This document shows, piece by piece, positions 48,001 through 60,195 of a stretch of 64,000 nucleotides of DNA (its first letter is position 1; every line of letters begins with the position of its first letter). The notes beneath the pieces were generated by a model, which saw only the letters and a list, made by a program, of their open reading frames with translations, was not told the DNA's origin and did not search any database. The position numbers were made by a program, and so were the translations under genes. This stretch comes from Onchocerca volvulus (taxonomy: Eukaryota > Nematoda > Chromadorea > Rhabditida > Onchocercidae): positions 6,494,158 to 6,558,157 of the forward strand of contig HG738140.1 in NCBI GenBank assembly GCA_000499405.2. Reading direction: 5' to 3'.

Positions 48001-51000
48001 TGAGCAATGTTAGGAAGAAATTATGCCTTCATTTTTCCTCCAAACTAGACTGATATTATTGTGAACATTATCATTATCATCATCATCAATATATCATTAT
48101 CATTAATCTTTTTGCTTGATTTAACTATTTCGCAAACTAGTGTGGATATTATAAATAATGAACCAATATATCAGCATCACCATCATCATTTTCATCAATA
48201 TCATCATCAATATTATCAATATTATCATTATATTCATCATCATTCATTGTTTTGCTAGGGCGATAGTAAACTTGATTTAGCTAACATTTAAAGGAATTCT
48301 TGCAAAATACTTTTAGTATTATAAATAATGAATCGATACATCATTATTCTTATCATTACTATCATTATTTTTATTATCAATGCTAAATACTATTAATTGA
48401 CATCAAAATTATTCGTTTTTTTATTATGTTCAGTAAAATTTATTATATCAAATATCATTACAGCGAATAAAATTTTCCGCAATAAATTGCCGCATTTAAT
48501 CATCCATCGGAATGGGTTAGATTTTGCAGCAAATAATTTGTCATTAACCATTTTGCAAAGCAAAATAAAATTGACAGCTGCTGTAGTACTTGCATGGATA
48601 ATTTCAATTGATGAAATTTGTCTTGTTGAACAGCACAAAATTATGGTTAAATGACTAAGCTTCAAAATAAATTTTCCGATTGAATAAATTCAAAATTGAG
48701 CATTTTTTTTTTTTTTTTTTTTTTTTTAAAGCATAGTTCTATTTCTTTTGGTATGACAGCCAATCTTTTCCATCATCTATCACTATTCAAAATTCTTCAT
48801 TTTGATAAAAAGTACGAAAATAAAACGATAAATGATAATATCAGAAATTATTTTTTTCAATTTATCATTTTTCAAATAACAAAATATTCGGTAAATGTAT
48901 TTGCCTCTTTCTTTCCTTTTCTCCAGAATGAAGGAAGATAATCTTATTTGACTAATTTGTTTCATTATTTATTAAATTATTTTTTTTTTTCACTACTTTG
49001 TCACTAATTTGATATACACTCGAAATTTCAAAACTTATCGAATAAATATATTTTGCTATTCTAAAAAAAAAAGAAATTTTTCGTTTTTTTTTTTGTATTT
49101 TTTAATTACGACTTTTTAATCGATTGCTATTTACTTTTTTTAATAATATTTATTATATTTTATAGTTGCTTGCAAACGTTTATCATCAAAGTTGACGAAT
49201 TCAAATAATGACAAATGACGACATAAGGAATGGATATGATGTCTCAAGTAGGGCAAACTTTAAATCAACATATCAAAATTAGGAATATTTTGATCGAACG
49301 AAAGATTGCTTACATCTTTTCCTCCTTTCGTTACATTTTCTACATATTATCATCATTGTTATTATTCCTATTTTATCATATATTTCGATCTGTTTCAGAA
49401 GTTATTTTCTTTCTAATCTGTTTGTAAAACTTTTTTAAAAGAAATAATTTTTTTTAAAATTTTTACCAAAAAATTTGCATTCCATGAAATATGTAATAAT
49501 TTCTATCTGAAATTTTCATTTTATGAAAAGTGCAAGACAAAAAACTTCGAATCATATAGAATTTTTATTAAATTTTGATATTATATTAAATTTCGGCCAC
49601 TTAACAATAATCTTTTTTTTGTTAAGCAATATTTTACCATTATTATTAAGCGAATGAATAAATTAACGATAAGTTTATATTGAAATTTCTAAAAATAAAA
49701 AGCAAAATTTTGAAAAAAACGAGATAGAAAATGTCGCAATAAATGATAACTTTTCAAAATAATACTGATATTCTATATGATTAATTAGTATTTTATTATA
49801 TAGATTTAATAATAACTAATCAGCAACTATTGGTCAAAGATTTTCCGATCATTTATCATAACATTTCCGATTACTTAATCGTTTAGTAAATTATTTTCCG
49901 GTCTTTCAGTAATGATGGCATAACAATTAATTTCCTATAACGCTACTTTCCTTCTTTTTTTTTTTTTTTTTTGTCCATTCTTCGATTTTTCGAGCAATAT
50001 ATTAAACACATAAAAAATAATAATTATGTAAATAAATAAATGAATAAATAAATAAATATATTTGCAGAAAAAAAGAGTAAAGTAAAATGATAAAAAGATC
50101 ATTTTTCAAATATCATGCAAAAAAGAGAAGAGTGAAATCTTTATTAATTATTAACCAAAAAATTAATGCAAATTATGAAAAACTATTTTAAAAATATTTT
50201 TCTTTCAAAAAATTTTTTTCTCCTATTCATGAGTTATTGTTACGATCCATTTTTATAACAACTTTGTCATTTTGTTTGTCCAACCATATTTGATCACGCA
50301 TGTTATGTTAAATTTTTCTTCATCCTTTTCAAATCTTTTCGTGACAAATTCAGATTTACACCTTTCCGTACCTTTCCAAATTGTTCCATTTTTTACGTCT
50401 TCTTTTTTTTCTCGCATATAATCCTTTTTTCCTTTTTTTTTTCAACATTTTTCTTTTACAATAAATGAAAAAAAAAAGAAATGATATTAGAATGATTTTA
50501 TAAATGACAGTAAAATGATATTGCAAATTTGAAAAAAAATCAGAAATAAAATAAAATGAAATTGAAGAACATGTAATGGAACATATTTGTATAAACACAT
50601 TTTTTACAGAAATATATTTTTTTTTTAGCAGTAAAATGATATTATAAATCGAAAAAAAAGCAAATATAAACATGTGCATATTGCATTACTAAATTTGAAC
50701 AAGCAAATGTTATGTTTGTATTTTATCGAAATTTTCTTTTTTAAATAAGTTAAAAAATTTAAATTAAATTACTAATATTATTAATGTATTTCATACTTTG
50801 AAAAATAACACATTTTTTGAATTATATGATACAAATAGATTTGATTCACTATTTTCATTATTATTATTAATGCTGAATAGAATTTTAGTCATTTTAATTG
50901 ATTTAAAATGAAAGTTCAAAATTTTCAAATAAAATTTGAACTGTCCATTTGTAATGTTGACGAATTACTGTCTTTCAATAATAATTATCAAATAAATTGT

Positions 51001-54000
51001 ATTCATTAGTTTGCAATTTTTCAATTTATTATTAATTAATTTTCACATGACATATTTAGATTGATGATTATAACTAGAGCAATAAATGTTAATATATCCC
51101 GTAAGAATACTTGAGAAGATGATTTTGAACAAATTTGATTAAATTTTTTCTTTCCTAAACTTTCTTATCCATCTGTTTCATATGTTTTAGCAAAATTTAC
51201 TTCTCTTATCTTTCTCAATTTAATTTTTATTTCTTCTTTCTTTACAGCTTTGAAATTTTATTCATTTTCTAAAATTTCTTATTCATTTCTCTCAATTTTT
51301 TTATTTTTTACAAATTTGCCTCCTTTTTCTTTTTCCAATTTATGTAATAATAGTTTCAATTAATAATCACAAATATAATTAAAACACGAAAATGATTAAA
51401 ATGAGACATACAGTTGTTTAATCAATTTATTTCATTTATATCGAACTTGAATAATTTTAAAACAATGTAATTAAATTTTAATTAAATACAATCTTATATG
51501 AATTTTTTTGGAATATAAATGCAAATATTGTTGAATGATTGAAATTGCAATATATATGAAGGATTAAAAATTAAATATATTAAATGTAACTTGATATTTT
51601 CAACCAATATGAAATTAATATTTTACAAAATCAAGAAAGATTAAATTACTGAACTATTTGTGATGATCTCAAGAATTACACACACATTCAGCAATATTAG
51701 TGATTTTTTTTTTCCGAATAATATCTTTACACTAGACGGCTACTTTGAAGTTTCTCGAAAAAAAAAAAAAAAAAAAAAAGACGACATAGCAATAAGAATT
51801 TGTTAACGCGTCGTAAAACTCAAATCATATGTAACGTACTCTTCAGTTTTTTCTTTTTTTTTTTTCAAATATCACCTAGAAGATGATAACATTTCCTTTC
51901 AAATAACTTTTTTTTTTTTTTTGGATGTGGAAAATTTCCTTTTTCTCAAAAACATCTTCCTCGTTGTTATCAATTAATTATGCATAAGATTATAGAGTTC
52001 GTGAAGATAAATCGTGGCTAAAAATTTGCTCATAACTTCTAATTTTCTTTCGTGCGATAATTATAGTTCATATTATTGTTATTGTTGTTGTTGTTGTTGT
52101 TGTTGTTGTCGTTGTTGTCGTTGCTGTTGTTATTGTTGTTGTTTTATTGTTATTGCTACATTATTGATCATTCTTATGATCAGTTTTCTTTGCATTATTT
52201 CAATGGATAAGATTTTTTTTTCTTCAAATTGTTTAATTGATAAATGATTTAGTGAAATTATTGCTTTTTTTATCACATCTAGATTAAAATTTTTTGATTT
52301 ATTGATTGATTGAAATTTGGCAAATTTTGCGAAAAACATTAAATTCGAATAAATTTTTAATTATTATGCATATTTAAGCTTGTATTACTGTACAAAACAA
52401 ACTTTTTTCCCTATTCAATTCATTTCTTTAAGTTATGATTTCTTTGCTCTATTTTTAGATTTCAGTTTAAATCTTTAGAATGATTTCCAAAATGTTTATC
52501 AGTAATAAGTTAGATATGATTTTAATTGTCAACCTTTTTTGTTTAATATTTAAAATTTTGATAAATTTTAAGAATTATTATCTATCTGAAGTTATAAATT
52601 GAATGAAATTCAAATGCGGTATAGTAGGAAATATTTGTGAACACCTGTTCAGCTTTTAGTCTATTTCTTCTTTCTACCTTGAACATTCTCATCAATCTTT
52701 GCTAGCATTCCTTCGATACCTCTTCGGAGATATCAAATTACTGAACTTGTGAATTATCGATAAAAAGTTTATTTTATCAACTTTTCATCGCCTCAACCGT
52801 TTAATAATTTCTTTTTCTATGTAATATAATTTGTTTATATTATAAAATACACTAATACTTAAAATAAATAACTGGTTTATAACCGAATTAGTAATAAACA
52901 GTATTCGTTTTTTTTTTCTTTCTTTTTTTTTTTTTTTTTAATAAATCTTATCCTGCTTTAAACTTGAAATGGAAATTAATAGTTAAATTATGAATTAATT
53001 TAGCAACAATGAATATTTGAATAACTGTTCTTACAGAATAATTTCGTTTTTTTCTTTTTTCTTTAAGAAATCTTACTTAACATAATTTTGATTTATACAG
53101 AAATTTCTATTACTACTTATCAATTATAATTGATTTTATCACTGATATTAAAAAAAAATCACTAAATCATTAATATTAGAAAAATTATTAAGTTTATGAT
53201 TCACAAATTTCTCATCGCTATTTGCATATTTGTACACATTCCATAAGATATTTCTCAAATATTGGCATAAAATTCGATTTGATGTAAGCAATTTCAGGGA
53301 AAAACTATGATGACATATAAAATAGAAATTAATCATATATAAATTTCTTTCAAGTACTTTGTAATAAATTGATGATATCCATTTTTAAATCAATTTTGTA
53401 GATATAATTGAATTTAGCAGCTAAAGTTAGACATTCTGCAAGCTAAAAAAAAGAAACAGTGAAAATCGATAAAATTTAATTTCTTGCTAAATTTTTATAA
53501 AATTATTTTTATAGGAAAAAAAAAAAAGATAAAGCAGTTATATTATCCAATACTTTTCCTATAGTCGTTTTCATTTTGCAATGAAAAAATTGCAAACTTG
53601 GGCTCATCATGGAAAACATAAATTCACATATTAATAAGTATACATATGTACACGCAAAAATTTACGTACTATTCACGCGCGTGACCTGTACAGAATGCGT
53701 ATTTTACCTCATCAATATACCACTTATAAATTTTTTAAGGAAAGCTGAAAAATTTATCAATAATTTTTTTTGATGCCAAAAAAAGAAAAATTGAGAGTGG
53801 AAGAGAAAGAAGAAGTGAATTGAAGAAAACTATTTTTAGAATAATTTATAATAAAACTAATTTTTTAATATTGTGCCACAGTGACCATAACAACGGTGAT
53901 TTTTCTCTGTTAATATATTTCATAAAAAATGTCATTTATCACTTTAAATTATCAATATCACCTTATATTATCAATTGTATTATCACTTTATTTTTGGTTA

Positions 54001-57000
54001 GAATTAGTATATCAAAATGGTTTCTGCACACATCCTATTAATTTTCATCTAGATTATCCAGGATTTGAAAATAGGTATAACATGATAACTGATTGTTGAG
54101 ATAGTGAAACTATAACTATTCTTAATTTCTCTTTTTTTTTTCAAACTATGCATATTAATCTATATGCTAACATGACTATTGCTAATTAATCTTAATTAAT
54201 CTTAATTGGATAAAATATTCTTAACTTTCGCAAAAATCTACTCATCGTTTGCTTTAATACTACCAACATATTGATACTTAAATTTTCATCCAAATCTGAT
54301 TCAAAAGAAAAAAAAAAAAAACTGAAATCTTTTAGAAGCTTATTGAATTTTTCGAATTTTCAATACTGAAAACAAATAAATTATGATTTTAATTATAGTG
54401 ATAAATCTTATTTAAGCGATGTATTATCAATTGATACATGATAAGAAACTTGTTCAAAGAGAAATTAAAAGGCGGCAACTTTTGATAGAAAGGATTTTAA
54501 ATTATTCATCAGATGGCAACTGTTACATTTTATTCATCAGAAATTATCGTTGCTGTCGCGGAAACCCATATTTATGTGTGGTATTTTAGCTAATTCTGCA
54601 ATTCTTTCAACTATTGTAATGCGATAAAATAGAAAGAATAAAAATGGAAAAGTATTCGTCTCAATTGCTAATCATTAATTTGCATAAAAATTAGCAATTC
54701 TACTAATTTCTTAAAACGTAATATTTTCCGTTAAATCGCTCGAAAAAAAAAAGAAAAAAAAATTCAACGGAAATTTTACTGTATCAGAGAATACAATGTA
54801 CACTGTTAACTACCGTAAGATTCATTTTTGAATTTTACCGTGTAATAGAATACAGTGTTTTCTACTAACCACCGTAAGACTCATCTGTAAACTTTACTGT
54901 ATCATAGAATACAATGTTCTTTATTAACCACCGTAAGATTCATCTAAAAATTTTACTTTATCACAGAAAGTAATTTAGTTTTTTTTATTGTGAAATTTTT
55001 ATTCAGAAAAGAGGCAAAAGAAAAGCTTTTGAATTCATTTTGTATTATCCATCCCAACCCAATAGCGGAATTTGAAATATACAAGAAAGATTACTTTTAT
55101 TTCCAGACTTTATTCTTAAAAAATATCAAAAAAGTGCAAGTATACTAATTTGATAATCATGTAATTTCATTTTATCTTTTAAAGCTTTTTTTTTCGTAAA
55201 CTGAAATTTCTTTTTGAGAGAGAAAGAAAAAATTAAGTAAAAGGATGTGAAACATTTTTGCAAACATTTTTTTCTTCCATCCCGGCAATTTCAATTTCAT
55301 AGGATTCCATGAAATAAATACTTGTAATTTATTGATAATACTCCATTAATTTATTAAAAGATTATCCCATTATTATCATTTATTGATAGCATTTTCGAGA
55401 GCATAAATTTTCGATGATAATGACTGTATTTTTAATTTTTTCTTTTTGTTTTTATGAAAATTGATAGGTGTCAAATGCCGAATGTTATAGGAAAGTTTTT
55501 CATAGTAAACTTTAACGAAATGAGTATTCTTTTTCATAATTTCGATATTTAATTTCAATATTTATTAAAAAATTGGGCAAATAAATAAGCCTTTTTCTTT
55601 GAATATCTCTATAAAATAATAATAAAATTATGAAATTTCTGAAAGAAACAACGAAATGAAGATGTTAGCAATATAATAATACAAATATTTATAATTCAGC
55701 AAAAATTCAACGAGTAATTTTAGTGCTTAAATGAAATCTTTGTTGTCCACATTTTTGACCATCTGTTCAATTAAATTCAATCTATATTGTTCAATTTTCT
55801 TTTTTTCTCTTCTTTTTTCTTCCTTTTTTTTCTTACATTTTTTCATATTCTTGACAATCCTTCTTTTTTTTTTTCGTCCTTATTCTTGTGATTTCTTCCT
55901 TCATCAGAATCTTTTCTTCAAAAAGACTTTTCATCGATTAATTTATGATGAATTTATCCAATAAAGTGAAATAATTTATGAGCAATATTTGTTAATATAA
56001 TGGCATTTAACGTAATGTATGAATTACTTGTTTGATTTCTCATTTATAAGTAGACATTTTAAATGGGATAACTTAAATTTTAAATAATCCAAGCTATATC
56101 AAGAAATTATGCATTTATAGGATATAGTTATTGATTGAATTGATTCCTCCGGAAATTAATAGTTATAAATCATCTAGTAGGAAAAAAGGAAAAATGTTTT
56201 GCAAACATGCCAATTATCAAAGCACTAATTAAGTTATCGGTATCATTAAGAATAGGTTATCTATCTATCAAGGAATAGGTTAAGAATAGGTTGCCTGTCA
56301 TTTTCATTCCTTTTATCGGCATTGTCCCAGTGAAAATTAATGAAAAATTGAGATTTGTCTCATTAAATATCCAGGTAAATAGTTAATTAATAACTTTCCT
56401 TAACTGCTAAGTAAAATTTCAAGTTTGCTTAGTTTAATAAGCTTGATAATTATGAATAATTCTGCATAATTAATTTTTTATAACCGATTTTTGCAGAATA
56501 TTATATTTATGTAATAGTTGCTAAAATACTTTAAAGAATGACAAGAAATGTGGAGAGAAAATTTGTATTATATTTTAATAATTTTGAATATTTTAAAATT
56601 TTTAAGCAATTACTAAATAAATTTGATAAAATGAAATTTATTTAGCAAAAATTTTTCAAAATTTCATTTAATTTTATGTGTCTAACAAAAAAATAAAACT
56701 TTTTTCCAACAAGTTTCGACAAAAAAAAAAGATGTCGAGATAAAATTGAATAAATTTGAGAAAAATTTTTTGCATAAGAAATTTTACATGCTATTACTAC
56801 AATGATTTACTTACTAGGCATTCTTTACATTTAATTGTAGAAACTTTACATGATTAAAATTTTAAAATCATTCATTAATAATTTTCAAATTTATTCCAGT
56901 CATTTCTCACTGATAAAATTATTTCAAGTTAATTATTTAAGATTATATCTTAATTACCTGATATTTTATTCATTTAATGCTTGGATTTCACAGTTTAATT

Positions 57001-59407
57001 CATTTTACATCAAATTTTAAAATTGAAATTTTTTATTTAAAATTTTGCTTCGTCTATTTCACTTTAATTAAATAGTTCACCTATTATATTTAATCATCGA
57101 AATTTTGCAAAATGCATCATTATTCATTATTAAATTACACATTTATTTCAAGTCATTCCTTAATTTATTGAAAATTTTCAAATTTTTTTTGAAATTTTCA
57201 ATTCTTCTTCATTTGTTATTCGTTTATTTCATTTTAGGCGTAATTCGACAAATTGCGATTCGCTGATGTTCAGCAACAATTCATCATCAAATGAAGCTGT
57301 AGTATGCAAGAAAAGCGATGGTAGCAATGGCAGTAATTTATTCATGCTTACCGGAAATCGACGCTCCCATGCTAATTTCCATAGCAACCTGGATTTAACA
57401 GTATTTAATTATAATTTCTAGCAATTCTAATTTATTTGCTAAAAGAGCAATTTCGATTTTAATCCATACGATTAATAAATTTTTAATCAACAAGTTATCA
57501 ATAATTTGCAGAATCATCTGCATAATCATTTATAACTTGTTCAAATTACGAAATTAATATTTTAGTCTTATCGAAATTTCTCAATTTTTTTTAATATTTA
57601 ATTTTCAAACATTTCATATTAATTACTTGTTCAAGCATCAATTTAATATTATATAACATGTTAGTGAATGGTTTAGGCAATTCTATGAAAAAGATGATAA
57701 AACTTTTTTTCCTTTGTGTTATCAATTTTTGTTTTTAATTTCTATTGAAATTGCAAAATTTAGTCGAACGAATTTTTGGCATTTTTGGAACGAATGCAAA
57801 GTCAACGTTTGGATGATCAACGATGTGAAATGCCCGATATTCATGTTAGTACATTTCTTTCCTATTTTTTCCTTCTTTTGTTCATTTCCAAAATTTTTAT
57901 TCATTTTATTTGTTAGTTAGAGGATTTGCATAAAAATTAAATTTAGAAATAATTCTATTTTTTGCATAAAATTTTATTTACATAACGAATATTAAATTTC
58001 TAATGAACCTTCCTTCTTTTTTTGCTTTCAAATAAGATGACTATTTTGAAAATAGCACATGAAAAAATCTATGGATTTTTAAAATTTTTTGAAAAATGGC
58101 GAATTCAAAAGATTTATAAAGATTATATGAAAGATCATGTGTCGGAAAATTCCGAAAGATTGCTTATTATAAGCAAAGAATTGTTAAAACTTAACATTTT
58201 TATCACCAAAACAATCAACAGAAAAACAAAAATGTTTCCCGCAAAAAAGATAAACATATTTCCCGCTAATTATATTGTCATGATAATAATACTGAGCTAA
58301 TTTATTATTTTTGCTAAGTGGCAGTATAAAGTTAGCAAATATAATATATTGGGTTAAAATAAATAAGAATATTTTAAATAAAGTAGAAATAAATAACTCT
58401 TGGTAAGAAAAATATGCAAACTTAATATTTTTCATAATATTAATTAAAAAATTAATTAACTCCGGGGTGATATTAAAATGGGTTTAGATTCAAAATGAAA
58501 TGCTTTATGGGTTTTATAATTCGATAATTTTATTTCCAAATAAATAATTGGTAAAAGCAAAAAGTTTCTTTAAAAATACAAGTATATGATAATAAAAATA
58601 TGGAAATGACAATAAATATGAGAACAGATAATCAAATATGATAGAGATAAATAGAGTTCTTATACTATTATTATTAAAATTTATTATCACAAAGAGAAAT
58701 TTTAATTTTTAAGCTTACTTTTTTGGAAATGAAATAGAAATGCGTTTCAAATCGAGAAAAATGTAATTTATCACTTAAATTTCTACTACTTCTCTCTTTC
58801 TTTCATGCTTCATGACAAATATAAGTGAATTTGGATTCAAATTCTTTATAAAATTAAAGGATGGTCACATAAAAAAATATAATTGTCATAAATTTCATTG
58901 AATCTTTCTTTTCTCTTTTTTAAAAAAAAAAAAAAAGAAAAAATGAATAATTCTTTTCGAAACTAATTTTTAGCTTAGTTAGCAAACAAATTGATTATGT
59001 ATGCTAATGAATAAGCAAATTTTTTAAAGTGATTTTCGAACTTAATTAATTATAAAATTATTAAATAATGTTAAATTATAGTTAAGTATTTAGATGAATA
59101 AATAAAACTATTCTAATCATACTGATATATGTCAATTAGAAATAGTCATCATTTTATGAATACGAATAAGCAGCCGAAAATAATTCCATTTATTTAATAA
59201 AAAATATTGTTTTTTTTTCTTTTTTTTTTTTGGTTTTCTAGGATAACCAAAACACAATCATAACCCTCACCAAACATTTTTTTTTCTTTTTGTATTTCAT
59301 TTTGATTATTTGATTTTCATTAATTTGATCAACAGGATTTTAGCAAAAAAGATACGAAAGCCTCTTTTTCTTCTTTCTTCAAGAAGAAAATAACCTTTGA
59401 ACTATAA
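45092..59407 (+). CDS. Small GoLoco (GPR) motif protein, ~149 aa, putative Galpha(i/o)-GDP binding regulator
   Basis: Exons: 45092-45225 (ATG, AACAG|GTAATT donor), 57238-57400 (CATTTTAG acceptor, ACA|GTATTT donor), 57764-57844 (AAATTTAG acceptor, CAT|GTTAGT donor) and 59336-59407 (GATCAACAG acceptor, TAA). Phases fit at every junction: AG+G, 0/0, 0/0. An in-frame TAA precedes the ATG. Exon 3 encodes NEFLAFLERMQSQRLDDQR, followed by CEMP. This is the GoLoco consensus (hydrophobic FLxxLxRxQSxRxDDQR), whose Gln-Arg pair contacts the nucleotide in GDP-bound Galpha(i/o). The N-terminus (MENSRLANATINSSTVVMFR) and the Asn/Ser-rich exon 2 show no TPRs. A basic tail (FFKKKITFEL) closes the protein. 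AGS3/LGN/Pins have TPRs and several GoLocos, so this resembles the short single-domain class, or other exons hide in the 12-kb first intron. A TTTTCTAG acceptor at 59241 offers an alternative ending (DNQNTIITLTKH...). Confidence 0.72.
45379..45500 (+). repeat. Direct repeat A, copy 1
   Basis: AAAGCAATCTTTTCTTCTTAA, then GCATGCATGATTA, TTATTGTAATCTTT, AAATTAATT-type blocks and TTAGG. The copy at 45888-46020 has the same block order. Confidence 0.7.
45888..46020 (+). repeat. Direct repeat A, copy 2
   Basis: Matches 45379-45500 block by block (TCTTTTCTTCTTAATTT, AGCATGCATGATTAAAAT, CATTGTAATCTTTC, TTAGATTAATTATCGACG), with indels. Confidence 0.7.
46830..47430 (+). repeat. Long direct repeat, copy 2
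   Basis: Second copy of 43695-44335, in the same orientation about 3.1 kb downstream. The shared frame reads NELEAKINDSKRRIVEMFEE, then TNHPTDSLLLKLT. Differences from copy 1 include changes at several codons, so no strong protein-level conservation is evident. The first exon of the GoLoco gene lies between the two copies. Confidence 0.8.
48061..48376 (+). repeat. (ATC/CAT)n imperfect microsatellite
   Basis: ATTATCATCATCATCAATAT and CATCATTTTCATCAATATCA runs cover most of 48061-48250, with a second ATTATTCTTATCATTACTAT patch at 48340-48376. The His-rich frame here is explained by this repeat. Confidence 0.85.
48393..48665. other. GC-balanced patch open on both strands
   Basis: Plus: a TATCATTACAG acceptor at 48463, then 2 nt and about 62 codons (GLDFAANNLSLTILQSKIKL in the middle) to TGA at 48652-48654. 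Minus: a 90-codon frame from ATG at 48665 (VNDKLFAAKSNPFRWMIKCG in the middle). Both have normal composition. It may be an exon, a decayed gene or a transferred fragment; neither product is recognised. Confidence 0.3.
52074..52160 (+). repeat. (TTG)n imperfect microsatellite
   Basis: TTGTTGTTGTTGTTGTTGTT with CGT, GCT and TAT interruptions. It gives a false Cys-rich frame on plus. Confidence 0.95.
53674..53683. promoter_or_regulatory. CpG-rich palindrome CACGCGCGTG
   Basis: A perfect 10-bp palindrome, flanked by TACATATGTACACGC on the left and ACCTGTAC and TGCGTA on the right. It carries GCGTG cores on both strands (the core bound by AHR/HIF-type bHLH-PAS factors) and an overlapping TGACCT half site. 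Regulatory function is a guess. Confidence 0.25.
54476..54634. other. GC-balanced patch of uncertain nature
   Basis: Plus: 52 codons are open after AAAAG (CGILANSAILSTIVMR at the end). Minus: a short frame after an ACAATAG acceptor reads ERIAELAKIPHINMGFRDSN and stops. A TTATTCATCAGA direct duplication is inside. It could be a terminal exon on minus, but no partner is found. Confidence 0.25.
54774..54975 (+). repeat. 59-bp tandem repeat, three full copies plus a partial
   Basis: Units start at 54774, 54833, 54892 and 54951, exactly 59 bp apart. Consensus blocks are TTTACTGTATCATAGAATAC, AATGTT, CTATTAACCACCGTAAGA and TTCATCT. Copies differ by a few substitutions without length change. The spacing regularity contrasts with the other, decayed repeats. 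Confidence 0.9.
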
Positions 59408-59679
59408 TGAAATAGATGATATATGCAAACTAGAATTTTCGAAATGATTGGTAGAGTGAAAGTTGTTGTAAAAACGGAAAAGTATTAGTCCTCTTCTTTT
59501 TCTTGATATTGATTTCTTCAAATTTGTATCTCAATATTTAAACGATATATTGATTATAAAAGCAAAACAATTTCATTTCATATTTATTCTTTCGAATGGT
59601 GTAAATTATCTGTCTTGCATCCCAATTAATGTTTATTAACAATCTTATCAAAATTATGATATTGAGAGCATCCTTACCA

Positions 59680-60195
59680 TTATCATGATTATTATCAGTC
59701 ATTCATTCATTTATCTGAAATATGTGATAAGATCAGCATTAATATTCCGTCCAGTCATTTCTAAAATTGCCCTACTTATTACTTAATTTATAATGTCGAA
59801 TTTAAAAAATGTTAAACGGAATTGAATTCTATTAAGTATGATGAGTTACTACTAGTAATCATGAATTAATTATGATTAATTGCTCAAATTCGTAATAGTG
59901 AACTGAAATATATTGGTATTATTATTGTTATTATCATGATTTTTCATCACAATCAAAATATATGACCAGATCAGCATTAATCTTCCGTCTTATCATTTCT
60001 AAAATCGCACTGTTTATTTTTTTAATTTATATTATTAAACTTAGAAGATGCCAGGATTATTATGATAAATGGATTGCTATTAATCGTGATCATGAATTAA
60101 TTATAACTAGTCACTTAAATTGTGATTTCAAGTTAAAATATATTAGTAGTATTATTATGAGGATTATGATTATTCATCATAATCATGGAGAGATT
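59680..60195 (+). repeat. 238-bp tandem duplication
   Basis: GATCAGCATTAATNTTCCGT occurs at 59731 and 59969. The following blocks match in order: CATTTCTAAAAT, TTATTACTTAATTTATA, TCATGAATTAATTAT, and ATATATT..TATTATTATNRTT. Flanks before copy 1 and after copy 2 also resemble the unit junction. It lies about 300 bp past the 3' end of the GoLoco gene. The 79-codon frame in copy 2 is not preserved in copy 1. Confidence 0.85.

Larger units (their letters stand above)
45226..57237 (+). other. 12-kb first intron of the GoLoco gene
   Basis: It is very long for a nematode intron. It contains direct repeats (45.4/45.9 kb), copy 2 of the 630-bp repeat, ATC/CAT and TGT microsatellites, a 59-bp tandem, a CpG palindrome and several GC-balanced patches with open frames (48.46-48.66, 49.2, 52.66-52.75 and 54.48-54.63 kb). 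None of those has a phase that would link both to exon 1 (2 nt over) and exon 2 (1 nt), so I kept the direct splice. Confidence 0.5.

Noticed and set aside
52014..52247. Cys-rich + frame resembling a cysteine-rich peptide
   Set aside because: It is translated from the (TTG)n microsatellite.
58022..58300. 92-codon + frame inside the last intron of the GoLoco gene
   Set aside because: It starts after ATAAG without a pyrimidine tract. The Lys/Ile-rich composition fits chance, and using it would end the protein without the phase-matched 59336 exon.
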